64,000 nt of DNA. It comes from Streptomyces aurantiacus (GTDB lineage: Bacteria > Actinomycetota > Actinomycetes > Streptomycetales > Streptomycetaceae). Both the position numbers and the translations under genes were made by a program. Shown piece by piece: positions 8,406 through 17,947 of this stretch. The stretch's first letter is position 1. Every line of letters begins with the position of its first letter. The notes under the pieces were generated by a model. The model did not search any database. It had not been told where the DNA came from and worked only from the letters and a program-made list of their open reading frames with translations. The stretch covers positions 9,114,001 to 9,178,000 of the forward strand of contig NZ_CP114283.1 of the NCBI RefSeq assembly GCF_027107535.1, written 5' to 3'.

Positions 8406-8632
8406 GCCTCCCCGCCCGCCTCGCGCAGCGCGGTGGCCAGGCGCTCGGCCGTGCGTACGTTGCAGCGCCCCAGCTCGACCAGGGCGAACGGCTCCCCGGT
8501 CGCCGCGGTCACCGGATCGACGCCGAGCGACGGCAGGACGACACCGGCTCTCGCGAGGGCCGCTCTCAAACACTTCACCGCGTCCTCGGTCGACCGCACC
8601 CGCTCACCCGACGTCATCTCCACCACCGACAT
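8402..8632 (-). CDS. Small hypothetical protein, first of divergent pair
   Basis: 76 residues from ATG at 8632 (a start at 8740 would run through the shared promoter region). Helical, with VKCLRAALARAGVVLPSLG, FALVELGRCNVRTAERLA and a terminal ALREAGGEA. It is translationally coupled to the 66-residue gene and divergent from the HTH-DUF5753 gene at 8739. Function unknown. Confidence 0.75.
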   Translation of the reverse strand: MSVVEMTSGERVRSTEDAVKCLRAALARAGVVLPSLGVDPVTAATGEPFALVELGRCNVRTAERLATALREAGGEA

Positions 8633-8738
8633 GCCTCCACTCTGCGTGTTTGCGTTCGCCACACAGAGTGGCCATTCGGCCTCTAGCCTGGCCATAGTCG
8701 GCGTCCAACAACAACGCCTGTGTGACAGGGAGTTGCGC

Positions 8739-9581
8739 ATGCCAGGCCCGAAGGCCCTCGACCCGTCCTCCTCGCCCCGCGCCCTGATCGGCGCCGAGTT
8801 GCGTCACGCTCGCGAAGCGAAAGGGCTCAGCCAGAGCGAACTGGGCGAGCCGCTGTTCGTCAGCGGCTCGTTCATCGGCCAATTGGAAGCAGGGACGCGA
8901 CGCCTGCACCTCGAATACGCCGTCCAGATAGACGAGATCCTCGACACGAACGGCTTCTTCGAGCGCAACTGCAGGGCGCTTGCCAAGTCCAAGTACCCGG
9001 ACCACTTCGCAGAGGCCGCGGAGGCGGAGGCTGCCGCTACGGCGATCAGGCACTACCTCCCGCTGTTGATCCCCGGCCTGTTGCAAACCCCGGCATACGC
9101 TGCCGCACTGTTCCGCACCTACCGCCCCACAGCCCCGGATACCGTAATCGAGGAACTGGTGGCGACCCGTATGGAACGCGCCGGTCTCCTGGCCGATCCA
9201 ACAACCCCGTTGTTGTGGGTGGTCCTCGACGAAGCCGCGCTGCGCCGACCGGTCGGCGGAGCCGGTGTGATGGCAGGCGCTCTCCGTCACGTACTGGGTA
9301 TGGCTCGCAAGCACCGGATCATCGTGCAAGTTCTGCCGTTCAGCGCCGGAACGCATGCCGCGATGGGCGGCGCCCTGAAGATCATGGAGTTCGCAGACGC
9401 GCCGCCTCTCTGCTTCGTCGAGGCACTGGACACGGGGAAACTGCTGGACGACCCAGCCGCGGTTGCCCGAAACTCCCTGACGTTCAGCCTCCTCCAGGCC
9501 GCCGCACTGCCACCCGAGGATTCCCTGACCTTCATCGAATCGGTGGCGCAGAATTACGAGCATGGAGACCAACACCCCTGA
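8739..9581 (+). CDS. XRE-family HTH regulator with DUF5753 domain (WhiJ-like)
   Basis: 280 residues. The N-terminal helix-turn-helix (about 15-75) reads GAELRHAREAKGLSQSELG and VSGSFIGQLEAGTRR. The DUF5753 domain follows, with YLPLLIPGLLQTPAYAAALF, RRPVGG, HRIIVQVLPFSAGTHAAMGG and GKLLDDPAAVARN. ATG at 8739 was chosen because it opens directly onto the HTH; a longer frame upstream is a readthrough artefact. It overlaps the DUF397 gene downstream. WhiJ-like proteins act in development and antibiotic control; the target here is unknown. Confidence 0.92.
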   Translation: MPGPKALDPSSSPRALIGAELRHAREAKGLSQSELGEPLFVSGSFIGQLEAGTRRLHLEYAVQIDEILDTNGFFERNCRALAKSKYPDHFAEAAEAEAAATAIRHYLPLLIPGLLQTPAYAAALFRTYRPTAPDTVIEELVATRMERAGLLADPTTPLLWVVLDEAALRRPVGGAGVMAGALRHVLGMARKHRIIVQVLPFSAGTHAAMGGALKIMEFADAPPLCFVEALDTGKLLDDPAAVARNSLTFSLLQAAALPPEDSLTFIESVAQNYEHGDQHP

Positions 9582-9771
9582 GTGCGGCCCCACCGTGGCC
9601 ATCTGGCACAAGTCCAGCTACAGCGCCGGCGATGGCGGCGACTGCCTAGAAGTGGCCCCCGGCCACCCCACCCACATCCCCGTGCGCGACTCCAAGAACA
9701 CCGACGGCCCGAAGCTCGCGTTCCGGGCCGAGGCCTGGTCGGCGTTCGTGGCACACCTCAAGCAGGACTAG
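9562..9771 (+). CDS. DUF397 domain small protein
   Basis: 69 residues: IWHKSSYSAGDGGDCLEV, HIPVRDSK and AWSAFVAHLKQD, the DUF397 pattern. It overlaps the DUF5753 gene by 20 bases and is the second such pair in the window. It is likely the small partner of the regulator just upstream. Confidence 0.92.
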   Translation: METNTPECGPTVAIWHKSSYSAGDGGDCLEVAPGHPTHIPVRDSKNTDGPKLAFRAEAWSAFVAHLKQD

Positions 9772-9929
9772 CCCACAGCCGTCCCGAAGCTCAAGCGCCA
9801 AGCTCCGAGCCCTGCTTGTCAGGATTGGGTGGTGGGTCTCAACCCACCCACCCTCCCCGCCAGTTGACTCGAAGCGACCGGTTTGCCACGGACAGTCACA
9901 TGGGTCTAGCGTGCCCGGATAACGAACAA

Positions 9930-9960
9930 CCCCCGCTAGGTGCTGGAACACCTGCGGGGG
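9930..9960 (+). promoter_or_regulatory. Leader hairpin before the winged-helix gene
   Basis: A strong stem: CCCCCGC, one bulged T, AGGTG, a six-base loop, CACCT, then GCGGGGG. It ends 33 bases before the chosen ATG and is not followed by a T-run, so it looks more like a leader or attenuator structure than a terminator. Confidence 0.55.
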
Positions 9961-9993
9961 CTTGACCAACAAGATCGAATGAGAGTCGATCCC

Positions 9994-10959
9994 ATGGCTG
10001 ACGCCAAGCCTAGTCCCGCCTGCCCGCCCGCGCACGCGACCGCGCCCCACCCGATGGCCAATCCGGGTTACGGAAAACGCGGCGCACCGGACCAACACCC
10101 CCGCGCCGCGCACGACTTCGCGCACCTTCCACCCCGCGAGGCCGCCGTCGCCGCGTACATCGACCGGCTCTCGAACGGCGCCGACATCTCCGTGAAGACG
10201 CTGGCCAAGACGCTCCCGTACGGCCAGTGCGCCCTCCGCACGGCCCTCAACAACCTCCAACGGGCTGGCCACTTGCGTCGGGGACGCGAACACCTGGCCG
10301 ACTCGGGAAGCCAACGCTGGATCACCCGAACGTGGTTCTCGCGAACGGCACGGGACGACGCGTGGTGGGCCGCGTTCACGCGAGGTGACGTACCGAAGGA
10401 GGCGCCGGAGCCTCCCGACAGACAGCTCAGCCCCAGCCACCCCACCGGCCCTACCTGGCCGACCGGCCCCACCCGCTCCCGCGCGTACATCCTGCTCGCG
10501 GCCCTCGGCCGCACGGCCCCGGCCCTGTCGCTCTCCGCCGGGGCGTGCGCCGAACTCGCCCCGCTCGTCACGGAGTGGTTCGCGAGGGGTGCGAGTGACG
10601 AACACGTACTCCGGGCCCTGACGGCAGGCCTCCCCACTCCGGTCCACAGCCCGGCCGCCCTCGTCCGCAACCGCCTGACGGCGAAGCTCCCACCGGAACC
10701 CGAACCGGCGCCCGGTCCGGGTCCGGAACCGGCGCTGGGACCGGCGCGGGCCCCGCGCCCGCCCCTCCGCGTACTGGAGTGTGCGAAGTGCGGCACACCA
10801 GGGCGTCCGGAAGCCCTGCCGGGCGGCGTCTGCGGCCCTTGCTCGGGCGGGCCCGCGCCACGCCCGCCGTCCGTCCCCCTGTCGTCCGCGGCCGTCCACG
10901 CGCACGCCGCGGCGGCCCGCGCGGCGATGGTCGACCGGCACGAGCGAGCACGCCTGTGA
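9994..10959 (+). CDS. Winged-helix DNA-binding protein with C-terminal zinc ribbon
   Basis: 321 residues. The winged helix spans about 45-110, with FAHLPPREAAVAAYIDRL, ISVKTLAKTLPYGQCAL and NNLQRAGHLRRG. The middle is Pro-rich, including a PEPEPAPGPGPEP run. The C-terminus has CAKCGTPGRP and VCGPC, a four-cysteine ribbon. The start was set at 9994, just after the leader hairpin; ATG 9940 would lie inside the hairpin and ATG 10054 is also possible. Streptomycete chromosomes carry many such proteins of unknown target. Confidence 0.75.
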   Translation: MADAKPSPACPPAHATAPHPMANPGYGKRGAPDQHPRAAHDFAHLPPREAAVAAYIDRLSNGADISVKTLAKTLPYGQCALRTALNNLQRAGHLRRGREHLADSGSQRWITRTWFSRTARDDAWWAAFTRGDVPKEAPEPPDRQLSPSHPTGPTWPTGPTRSRAYILLAALGRTAPALSLSAGACAELAPLVTEWFARGASDEHVLRALTAGLPTPVHSPAALVRNRLTAKLPPEPEPAPGPGPEPALGPARAPRPPLRVLECAKCGTPGRPEALPGGVCGPCSGGPAPRPPSVPLSSAAVHAHAAAARAAMVDRHERARL

Positions 10960-10970
10960 CGGGGACGCAC

Positions 10971-11013
10971 CGAAGGGTGTGCCCCCGGCGTCAGCCGGGG
11001 AACACACCCTTCG
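10971..11013. terminator. Bidirectional terminator hairpin
   Basis: CGAAGGGTGTG pairs with CACACCCTTCG, and an inner CCCCGG pairs with CCGGGG. It lies between two convergent genes and probably serves both. Confidence 0.8.
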
Positions 11014-11028
11014 GACCTGCGGAGCCGG

Positions 11029-11646
11029 TCAGTACAGCTTGTTGACGGCCGTGACCGTGGTCTTCTTGAAGTCGGCGACCTGGGCGTGCTGGAAGTTGCC
11101 CATCTGGCCCCACTGCACGACCGTCACGGTCCGGCCGTCACGGCCGACCGAGAACAGGCCGATGTCGGAGGACCCCCACGAGGACGCGGTGCGGATGCCG
11201 TAGACATGGGCGCCCTCCTCGACGTTCAGCTTGCCGTAGTACTTCTGCGTCGCGGTGATGTCGGGGTCCTGCTCCATCAGCTTCTGCGCGCAGTCCGTGA
11301 GGCTCTTGCGCAGCAGGGCCGCGAAGTCCTTGGCCCGCTGCTCGTCCCGCTCCACCACGGTGGCCTGCAGGGCGCTGGTGTCGTACTCGGTACCGAACCT
11401 GCGGTGGCTGGTGATGGACGGCAGCACCTCGCCGAAGCACATCGGCAGCGGGTCGGGCTGGCCGGCGGTGACCGGTCCGGCGGTCCAGGGAGACGTCGGG
11501 TGCGGCGGCAGCTCGCTCGGCTTCAGGAACCGGGGCGTGTCGGAGGCGGCGGTACCGGCGGCCGCCGGAACAGCGGCCACGGCGACACCGGCCAGGGCCG
11601 TCAGGGCGGCGAGAGCGAGTCGGGTGCTGCGGGTACGAACGTTCAT
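11029..11646 (-). CDS. Secreted hypothetical protein
   Basis: 205 residues from ATG at 11646. A Sec signal peptide is clear: NVRTRSTR, then a hydrophobic LALAALTALAGVAVAAVP core and AAAG, likely cleaved near residue 30. The mature part has two cysteines (PMCFGE, LTDCAQKL) and a GRDGRTVTVVQWGQMG segment. No family was recognised. The monocistronic gene faces a terminator it shares with its convergent neighbour. Confidence 0.8.
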   Translation of the reverse strand: MNVRTRSTRLALAALTALAGVAVAAVPAAAGTAASDTPRFLKPSELPPHPTSPWTAGPVTAGQPDPLPMCFGEVLPSITSHRRFGTEYDTSALQATVVERDEQRAKDFAALLRKSLTDCAQKLMEQDPDITATQKYYGKLNVEEGAHVYGIRTASSWGSSDIGLFSVGRDGRTVTVVQWGQMGNFQHAQVADFKKTTVTAVNKLY

Positions 11647-11856
11647 GGTCTTCCCCCGTGTCGGTCGTTCAGGATGTCGATCGCGGCGGGCCGGCTCGTC
11701 GGCTGTGAACCACCGGCCTTCCCGCAACACCTGATTTGACCCGCCACCACCCCCACCCGTTGTACTCCGCCACGCTACGGATACGTCCGGAATGTCACCG
11801 CCGGGCAACAGGGGTGGCCGCGGAGACCCCGCTCACACCGCCACCTCGGCGAACGC

Positions 11857-12981
11857 TCAGCTCAGCGAGCTCAGCGCCGCCGCGTCGTACGCACCCAGCT
11901 CGCCGAACCGCCCGCCGAGCACCTTCGCCGCCCACTGCGGGTCCTGGAGCAGCGCGCGGCCCACGGCCACCATGTCGTACTCGTCGCTCTCCAGGCGGTC
12001 CAGCAGGTCGTCGATGCCCTTGACCGGGGCGCCCTCGCCCTGGAAGCCCTTCAGGAAGTCGCCGTCGAGGCCGACCGAGCCGACGGTGATGACGGGCTTG
12101 CCCGTGAGCTTCTTCGTCCAGCCGGCCAGGTTCATGTCCGAGCCGTCGAACTCGGGGCGCCAGTAGCGGCGGGTGGAGGCGTGGAAGGCGTCCACACCGG
12201 CCGCGACGAGCGGGGTCAGCAGGGCCTCCAGCTCCTCCGGCGTCTCGGCGAGACGCGCGTCGTAGGCCTGCTGCTTCCACTGTGAGAAGCGGAAGATGAC
12301 CGGGAACGACGGTGAGACGGCGGCGCGCACCGCGGCCACGACCTCCACGGGGAACTGCGTCCGGGCCACCAGGTCGCCGCCGTACGCGTCGGTGCGGCGG
12401 TTCGTGCCGGCCCACAGGAACTGGTCGAGCAGGTATCCGTGCGCGCCGTGCAGCTCGACCCCGTCGAAGCCGATGCGCTCGGCGGCCGCGGCGGCCTCGG
12501 CGAAGGCCTGGATGACGTCGTCCAGGTCCTGCTGGGTCATGGCCCTGCCGGTGACCTCGGCGCCTGCCGTGTGGATGCCGGACGGGCTGACCGAGGGGGC
12601 GTCCACGAACGGCGGCTGGCCCGCCCTGCGCACACTCCCGATGTGCCACAGCTGCGGCACGATCTTCCCGCCCGCCGCGTGCACGGCGTCGGCGACCTTC
12701 GCCCAGCCCGCCAGCTGCTCCGCGCCGTGGAAGCGCGGGACGTTGTCGTTCTGCCCGGCCGAGTCGTGCCCCACGTACGTGCCCTCGGTGACGATCAGGC
12801 CGACCCCGGCCGCCGCCCGGCGCGCGTAGTACGACACCACGTCCTCCCCGGGCACGCCTCCCGGCGAGAACTCCCGGGTCATCGGCGCCATCACGATCCG
12901 GTTCGGAACGGTCAGACCGTTCAGGGAGACGGGCCGGGAGAGGATCTGGGCCGCGCGGGACGCGGAGGCGGTGGCAGTCAC
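11857..12981 (-). CDS. NADH:flavin oxidoreductase, Old Yellow Enzyme family
   Basis: 374 residues forming one FMN-binding TIM barrel. Visible features: NRIVMAPMTRE at the first FMN strand, GVGLIVTEGTYV, the PQLWHIGSVRR loop, and FDGVELHGAHGYLLDQFL followed by NRRTDAYGG. These enzymes reduce activated C=C bonds, nitroesters or quinones using NAD(P)H. The upstream region contains a palindromic TGCATATGCA near 13044-13053 that could be an operator. Physiological substrate unknown. Confidence 0.92.
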   Translation of the reverse strand: MTATASASRAAQILSRPVSLNGLTVPNRIVMAPMTREFSPGGVPGEDVVSYYARRAAAGVGLIVTEGTYVGHDSAGQNDNVPRFHGAEQLAGWAKVADAVHAAGGKIVPQLWHIGSVRRAGQPPFVDAPSVSPSGIHTAGAEVTGRAMTQQDLDDVIQAFAEAAAAAERIGFDGVELHGAHGYLLDQFLWAGTNRRTDAYGGDLVARTQFPVEVVAAVRAAVSPSFPVIFRFSQWKQQAYDARLAETPEELEALLTPLVAAGVDAFHASTRRYWRPEFDGSDMNLAGWTKKLTGKPVITVGSVGLDGDFLKGFQGEGAPVKGIDDLLDRLESDEYDMVAVGRALLQDPQWAAKVLGGRFGELGAYDAAALSSLS

Positions 12982-13043
12982 GTAGGTGCTCCTCGGAGAG
13001 GTCGGTACGACATCGAGCGATCAGGGCGGATCCCGGTTGGTAT

Positions 13044-13053
13044 GTGCATATGC
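13044..13053. promoter_or_regulatory. Palindrome upstream of the Old Yellow Enzyme gene
   Basis: TGCATATGCA is an AT-rich perfect palindrome in otherwise very GC-rich DNA, about 65 bases before the start codon. It is a plausible repressor operator; the regulator is unknown. Confidence 0.35.
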
Positions 13054-13227
13054 ATCAACCCGCCCCCCGGGGCAACCACTCAACCGGGCCCGCGCATTCC
13101 GCTTGATCACCGCGCATCCCTGTGACCCCGGACACGCCCGGCACCCCTACCGGCGCCAGGACCCGCGCCCTCGCCCGCGCCCGCCCGCCCCCGCACTCGC
13201 ACTCGCACTCGTCGACGGGCCTGGCGG

Positions 13228-14145
13228 TCATCCGGTCACCGAGCGCGCCTCCTTGAGGACCTTCCGGTGGGACGAGGCCAGGCGGCCGAGATCCTTCCGG
13301 GCCTTTTTCATCAAGGACTTCTGGATCTCGGACTCCTGGGCGCTCCAGATCCTCACCAGGTCGGTGGACAGTTTGCAGTCGACGTCCGCCTCCGCGACGG
13401 AGATCTCCCGCTTCGTGACGTCCTGTCCGGAGAATTCCTCCGCCCCGATCGCCTGCATCGGACTCCCGTAGGAGAACCCCTTCTCCTTCATGCACCGGGC
13501 CCAGGCCCCGGTCGCCTTCACCACCTCCGGCGACCTCAGGGACTCGGTGAAGCTGTCAGTGGCGATGGAACCGGCCACCTCGGCGCCCTTCGCATAGGTG
13601 TACTTACCCCGGATCCTCGCCTTGGACTGCCCTATGCAGCCCCCCTCCGGGACCCGCTTCCCCTTCACCTCGGCGGTTCCGGCGGGGCTGCCGTTGAGCG
13701 CCAGAAGCTCCTTCTCGGTGGGCGTCTCCGGCTTCGGGGCGGACACCGGCTCGGGGAAGTGATAGCCGTACCGCGACGCGACGGCGGGGTTCAGCACGCC
13801 GTAACGCCGATTGGTTCCGGGCTGGTACTCCGCGGGCCCCTCGGCGGCTCCGGCGCGATACACGAGTCCGTACTTCCGCATACAGGCGCCCGTGAGCTTG
13901 TTCTCGGCCGAGGAGATCACCCGAAGCTCCTCGCGGCTGAACGCGTACGCGCCGATGGGAAGCTCCATCTGGCCCTCCAGGGGCGAGGCCTCGATCGCGT
14001 CACCACCGGCGGTGGTGGTCGGCGCCGGTCGTGGCTGAGCCGGGGATTCACCCCCGCCCCCTCCCCCACCACAGCCCACCGCTCCGACCAGCAAGACGCA
14101 GGCCAGCGCGCCGACACGCGTCGGCATTCCACGACGCCCGGACAT
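13228..14145 (-). CDS. Putative lipoprotein of unknown function
   Basis: 305 residues from ATG at 14145, with GGAGGGG just upstream. The signal peptide ends in a lipobox (LLVGAVGC), followed by a glycine run. The mature part carries paired cysteines (TGACMRKYGL, EGGCIGQSK, WARCMKEKGF, VDCKLST), suggesting an extracellular disulfide-stabilised protein. The overall pattern (ACMRKYG, ARCMKEKGF) recurs in streptomycete lipoproteins without known role. Confidence 0.8.
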   Translation of the reverse strand: MSGRRGMPTRVGALACVLLVGAVGCGGGGGGGESPAQPRPAPTTTAGGDAIEASPLEGQMELPIGAYAFSREELRVISSAENKLTGACMRKYGLVYRAGAAEGPAEYQPGTNRRYGVLNPAVASRYGYHFPEPVSAPKPETPTEKELLALNGSPAGTAEVKGKRVPEGGCIGQSKARIRGKYTYAKGAEVAGSIATDSFTESLRSPEVVKATGAWARCMKEKGFSYGSPMQAIGAEEFSGQDVTKREISVAEADVDCKLSTDLVRIWSAQESEIQKSLMKKARKDLGRLASSHRKVLKEARSVTG

Positions 14146-14221
14146 CGATCCCCTCCCGCACAAAAAGGAAGTGCCGAACGCGTCACGCTCGCGTCCGGCA
14201 CCCGCCGACTTTCAGACCGAC

Positions 14222-14680
14222 TCAGAACTGGTAGCACTCGCCGACACTCAGGCTGCCGTCAACCAGCTTGAGTGAGGCGTTCTCGTTGTACGTCTTGTTC
14301 AGGCGATTCGCAATGGAGAACTTGTCACCCTGCGCCCAGAGCCAGTCACAGGGACCGGCCTGGTTGCTGTAGAAGTAGATGACTGCACTCTCGTCCGAGG
14401 TCTTCGCCCTGAAATAGGCCGACGCGGCATTGTTCTTGACGGGCTGGCCCTGCCCGTTGGACGCCGAGGCGAAGCTGTATCCCTCGAAGTTGATCTTTCC
14501 GTATCCGGCGAAGGAGGAGTGCGAGCCCTGCTGGTTGGAATTGAAGTACATCGAGATGCACGGGAAGAGGCCATCGCAGGCACTCCCCCTGTACTCGGTC
14601 GCACTGGCCTGGGTGACACCGGCGACCGATACCAGAGCGGCGGCGACGCCCACGGCCGCCACCTTCTTGGAAATACTCAT
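14222..14680 (-). CDS. Secreted protein, peptidase-inhibitor I36-like
   Basis: 152 residues from ATG at 14680. Signal peptide: SISKKVAAVGVAAALVSV with probable cleavage after QASA. The mature protein has CDGLFPCISMYFNSNQQGS, GYSFASASNGQGQPVKNNA and a final ECYQF, resembling the beta/gamma-crystallin-like I36 inhibitors of metalloproteinases. Four or more cysteines suggest disulfides. Base composition is lower in GC than its neighbours, with AT-rich flanks. The inhibitor role is family-level inference. Confidence 0.65.
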   Translation of the reverse strand: MSISKKVAAVGVAAALVSVAGVTQASATEYRGSACDGLFPCISMYFNSNQQGSHSSFAGYGKINFEGYSFASASNGQGQPVKNNAASAYFRAKTSDESAVIYFYSNQAGPCDWLWAQGDKFSIANRLNKTYNENASLKLVDGSLSVGECYQF

Positions 14681-14815
14681 GCTTCCCCCTGTCACTGGCC
14701 ATAAAGGCGATCCGCAGGATATTTCCATGATCGAAAATGGGTCAAGAGGACAAATGAAGCATGTCGCACTTTCAACTTCTTAATTTCGAGCGGCCTGTTG
14801 CCGACGAAAACGCCC

Positions 14816-14849
14816 GAGGGCGGCACCCCTGGAATGGAGTGCCGCCCTC
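14816..14849 (-). terminator. Terminator downstream of groEL
   Basis: GAGGGCGGCAC pairs with GTGCCGCCCTC around a 12-base loop. It lies 52 bases after the groEL stop, and GTTTTCG follows on the minus strand. Confidence 0.8.
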
Positions 14850-14900
14850 GTCCACGTACTGCGATGAACTGTTTGAGCCTTGGCCGGATCGGCCGTGGAC

Positions 14901-16763
<1,863 letters not shown>

Positions 16764-16849
16764 TCAGAGGGGCACGAGTGACCATGGAACCCCCCGACGG
16801 ACATGCGGAGACCTCTCGCGGCCACACCGAAGAGCCCCCTCGGACATGC

Positions 16850-16884
16850 CGAAGGGCCCGCACCCATGAGGTGCGAGCCCTTCG
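16850..16884 (-). terminator. Terminator of the cold-shock gene
   Basis: CGAAGGGC and CGCACC pair with GGTGCG and GCCCTTCG, with one mismatch in the stem. It lies 37 bases beyond the csp stop and insulates it from groEL. Confidence 0.8.
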
Positions 16885-16920
16885 AGAGAAGAACGTCGCT
16901 GCGGTTAGTCGGCGCGTGCT

Positions 16921-17127
16921 TCAGCCGGTCGCCAGTCGGACCATGTCCGCCTGCGGCCCCTTCTGGCCTTGCGAGATCTCAAAATCGACCCGCTGACCCT
17001 CTTCCAGGGTGCGGTAGCCGTCCATCTGAATCGCGCTGTAGTGGACGAAAACATCCGCACCACCGTCGACCGCGATGAAGCCGTACCCCTTCTCCGCGTT
17101 GAACCATTTGACGGTGCCCTGAGCCAT
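16921..17127 (-). CDS. Cold-shock domain protein (CspA family)
   Basis: 68 residues from ATG at 17127, the normal size. RNP1 is GYGFIAV and RNP2 is VFVHYSAI, both intact, with KWFN before RNP1. These small OB-fold proteins bind single-stranded RNA and act as RNA chaperones. A long upstream leader with short hairpins (for example TCCGC-N5-GCGGA at 17161) fits post-transcriptional control. Confidence 0.95.
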   Translation of the reverse strand: MAQGTVKWFNAEKGYGFIAVDGGADVFVHYSAIQMDGYRTLEEGQRVDFEISQGQKGPQADMVRLATG

Positions 17128-17579
17128 GCCTAACTCCCCTATTACTGGCCCTTGCACAGATCCGCACTTCGCGGATCCGGGTCAGACCTCACCCCCCAAC
17201 GGTTGGGGGTGTGCGCCGGAACGCGTCGACCGCGGCTGAATGTATCCGTCCAACTGCCGTCTGCAACAGGTCAATCCGACGAGAATTCCGGGCACGACTG
17301 ATCGGGAATATGTGAAGGATTCACGAAGATTCAGGGCAAGTCGGACCCCGCAAATGCCATAAACGGCTGAAAATGACAGGGTACTTTGGCTGCTTCTTAT
17401 CGGGCTCCGGACGGGGACTCATAGGTGCCGGACAAGCGGAGCGAAGCAAGTTCCCCAACTGTAGCGCGCTCAACCATACAGAATTGCCCCCTCCGCTTCT
17501 CTCACGGAGGGGGCAATTCGATGAACTCTGCGTGTTCGGCATTACCGAGGGTAATGATCGACCGCCGCGAGAGGGCCGC
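17128..17579. other. Intergenic stretch between csp and the cysO-like gene
   Basis: No credible gene. It holds the presumed csp leader and promoter, a hairpin around 17191-17210, a small inverted repeat GTGAA-GGA-TTCAC (17312-17324), and the terminator at 17481-17519. A 73-residue minus-strand frame here lacks codon bias and was not accepted. Confidence 0.6.
17481..17519 (-). terminator. Terminator of the thrC-cysO operon
   Basis: A perfect 15-base inverted repeat: GAATTGCCCCCTCCG, a nine-base loop, then CGGAGGGGGCAATTC. It lies 60 bases after the stop of the cysO-like gene. Confidence 0.85.
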
Positions 17580-17855
17580 TCAGCCTCCGGCGACCGCCGG
17601 AATGATCGACACCCCGGCGCCGTCCGGCGTCGCCGTCTCCAGCCCCTGCTCGAAGCGGACGTCGTCGTCGTTCACGTACACGTTGACGAACCGCCGCAGC
17701 TTCCCCTGGTCGTCCAGGACCCGGGCCGCGATACCGGTGTGGTTCTTCTCCAGGTCGGCGATGACCTCGGCGAGATTCGCCCCCTCGGCGGCCACTTCGG
17801 CCTTACCGCCCGTGTAGGTACGCAGGATGGTGGGGATGCGGACGGAAACGCTCAT
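17580..17855 (-). CDS. cysO: Ubiquitin-like sulfur carrier protein, CysO/MoaD family
   Basis: 91 residues. The start SVSVRIPTILRTYTGG, the middle FVNVYVNDDDVRF and the ending SIIPAVAGG match mycobacterial CysO closely. The C-terminal Gly-Gly would be thiocarboxylated to carry sulfide. In mycobacteria CysO works with CysM and the Mec+ hydrolase in cysteine synthesis; neither is in this window. Here it follows thrC in the same operon, so it may be the second, thrC-linked carrier of streptomycetes and may serve another pathway. Confidence 0.85.
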   Translation of the reverse strand: MSVSVRIPTILRTYTGGKAEVAAEGANLAEVIADLEKNHTGIAARVLDDQGKLRRFVNVYVNDDDVRFEQGLETATPDGAGVSIIPAVAGG

Positions 17856-17885
17856 GACTTTCGACCTCCGGTCAGGTGGCGCGCC

Positions 17886-17934
17886 CGAAGGGGCGCGGGG
17901 AACTGCGCGACCAGCCCTCCACCGGCCCGCAGAC
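17886..17934. repeat. Dispersed repeat copy between thrC and cysO
   Basis: CGAAGGGGCGCGGGGAACTG followed by CGCGACCAGCCCTCCACC. It sits inside the operon spacer. The same sequence occurs at four other places in the window. Confidence 0.75.
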
Positions 17935-17947
17935 GGACAACGGCCTC

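Noticed and set aside
17321..17542. 73-codon minus-strand frame between csp and the cysO-like gene
   Set aside because: No codon bias or ribosome binding site, and it crosses a perfect terminator hairpin.
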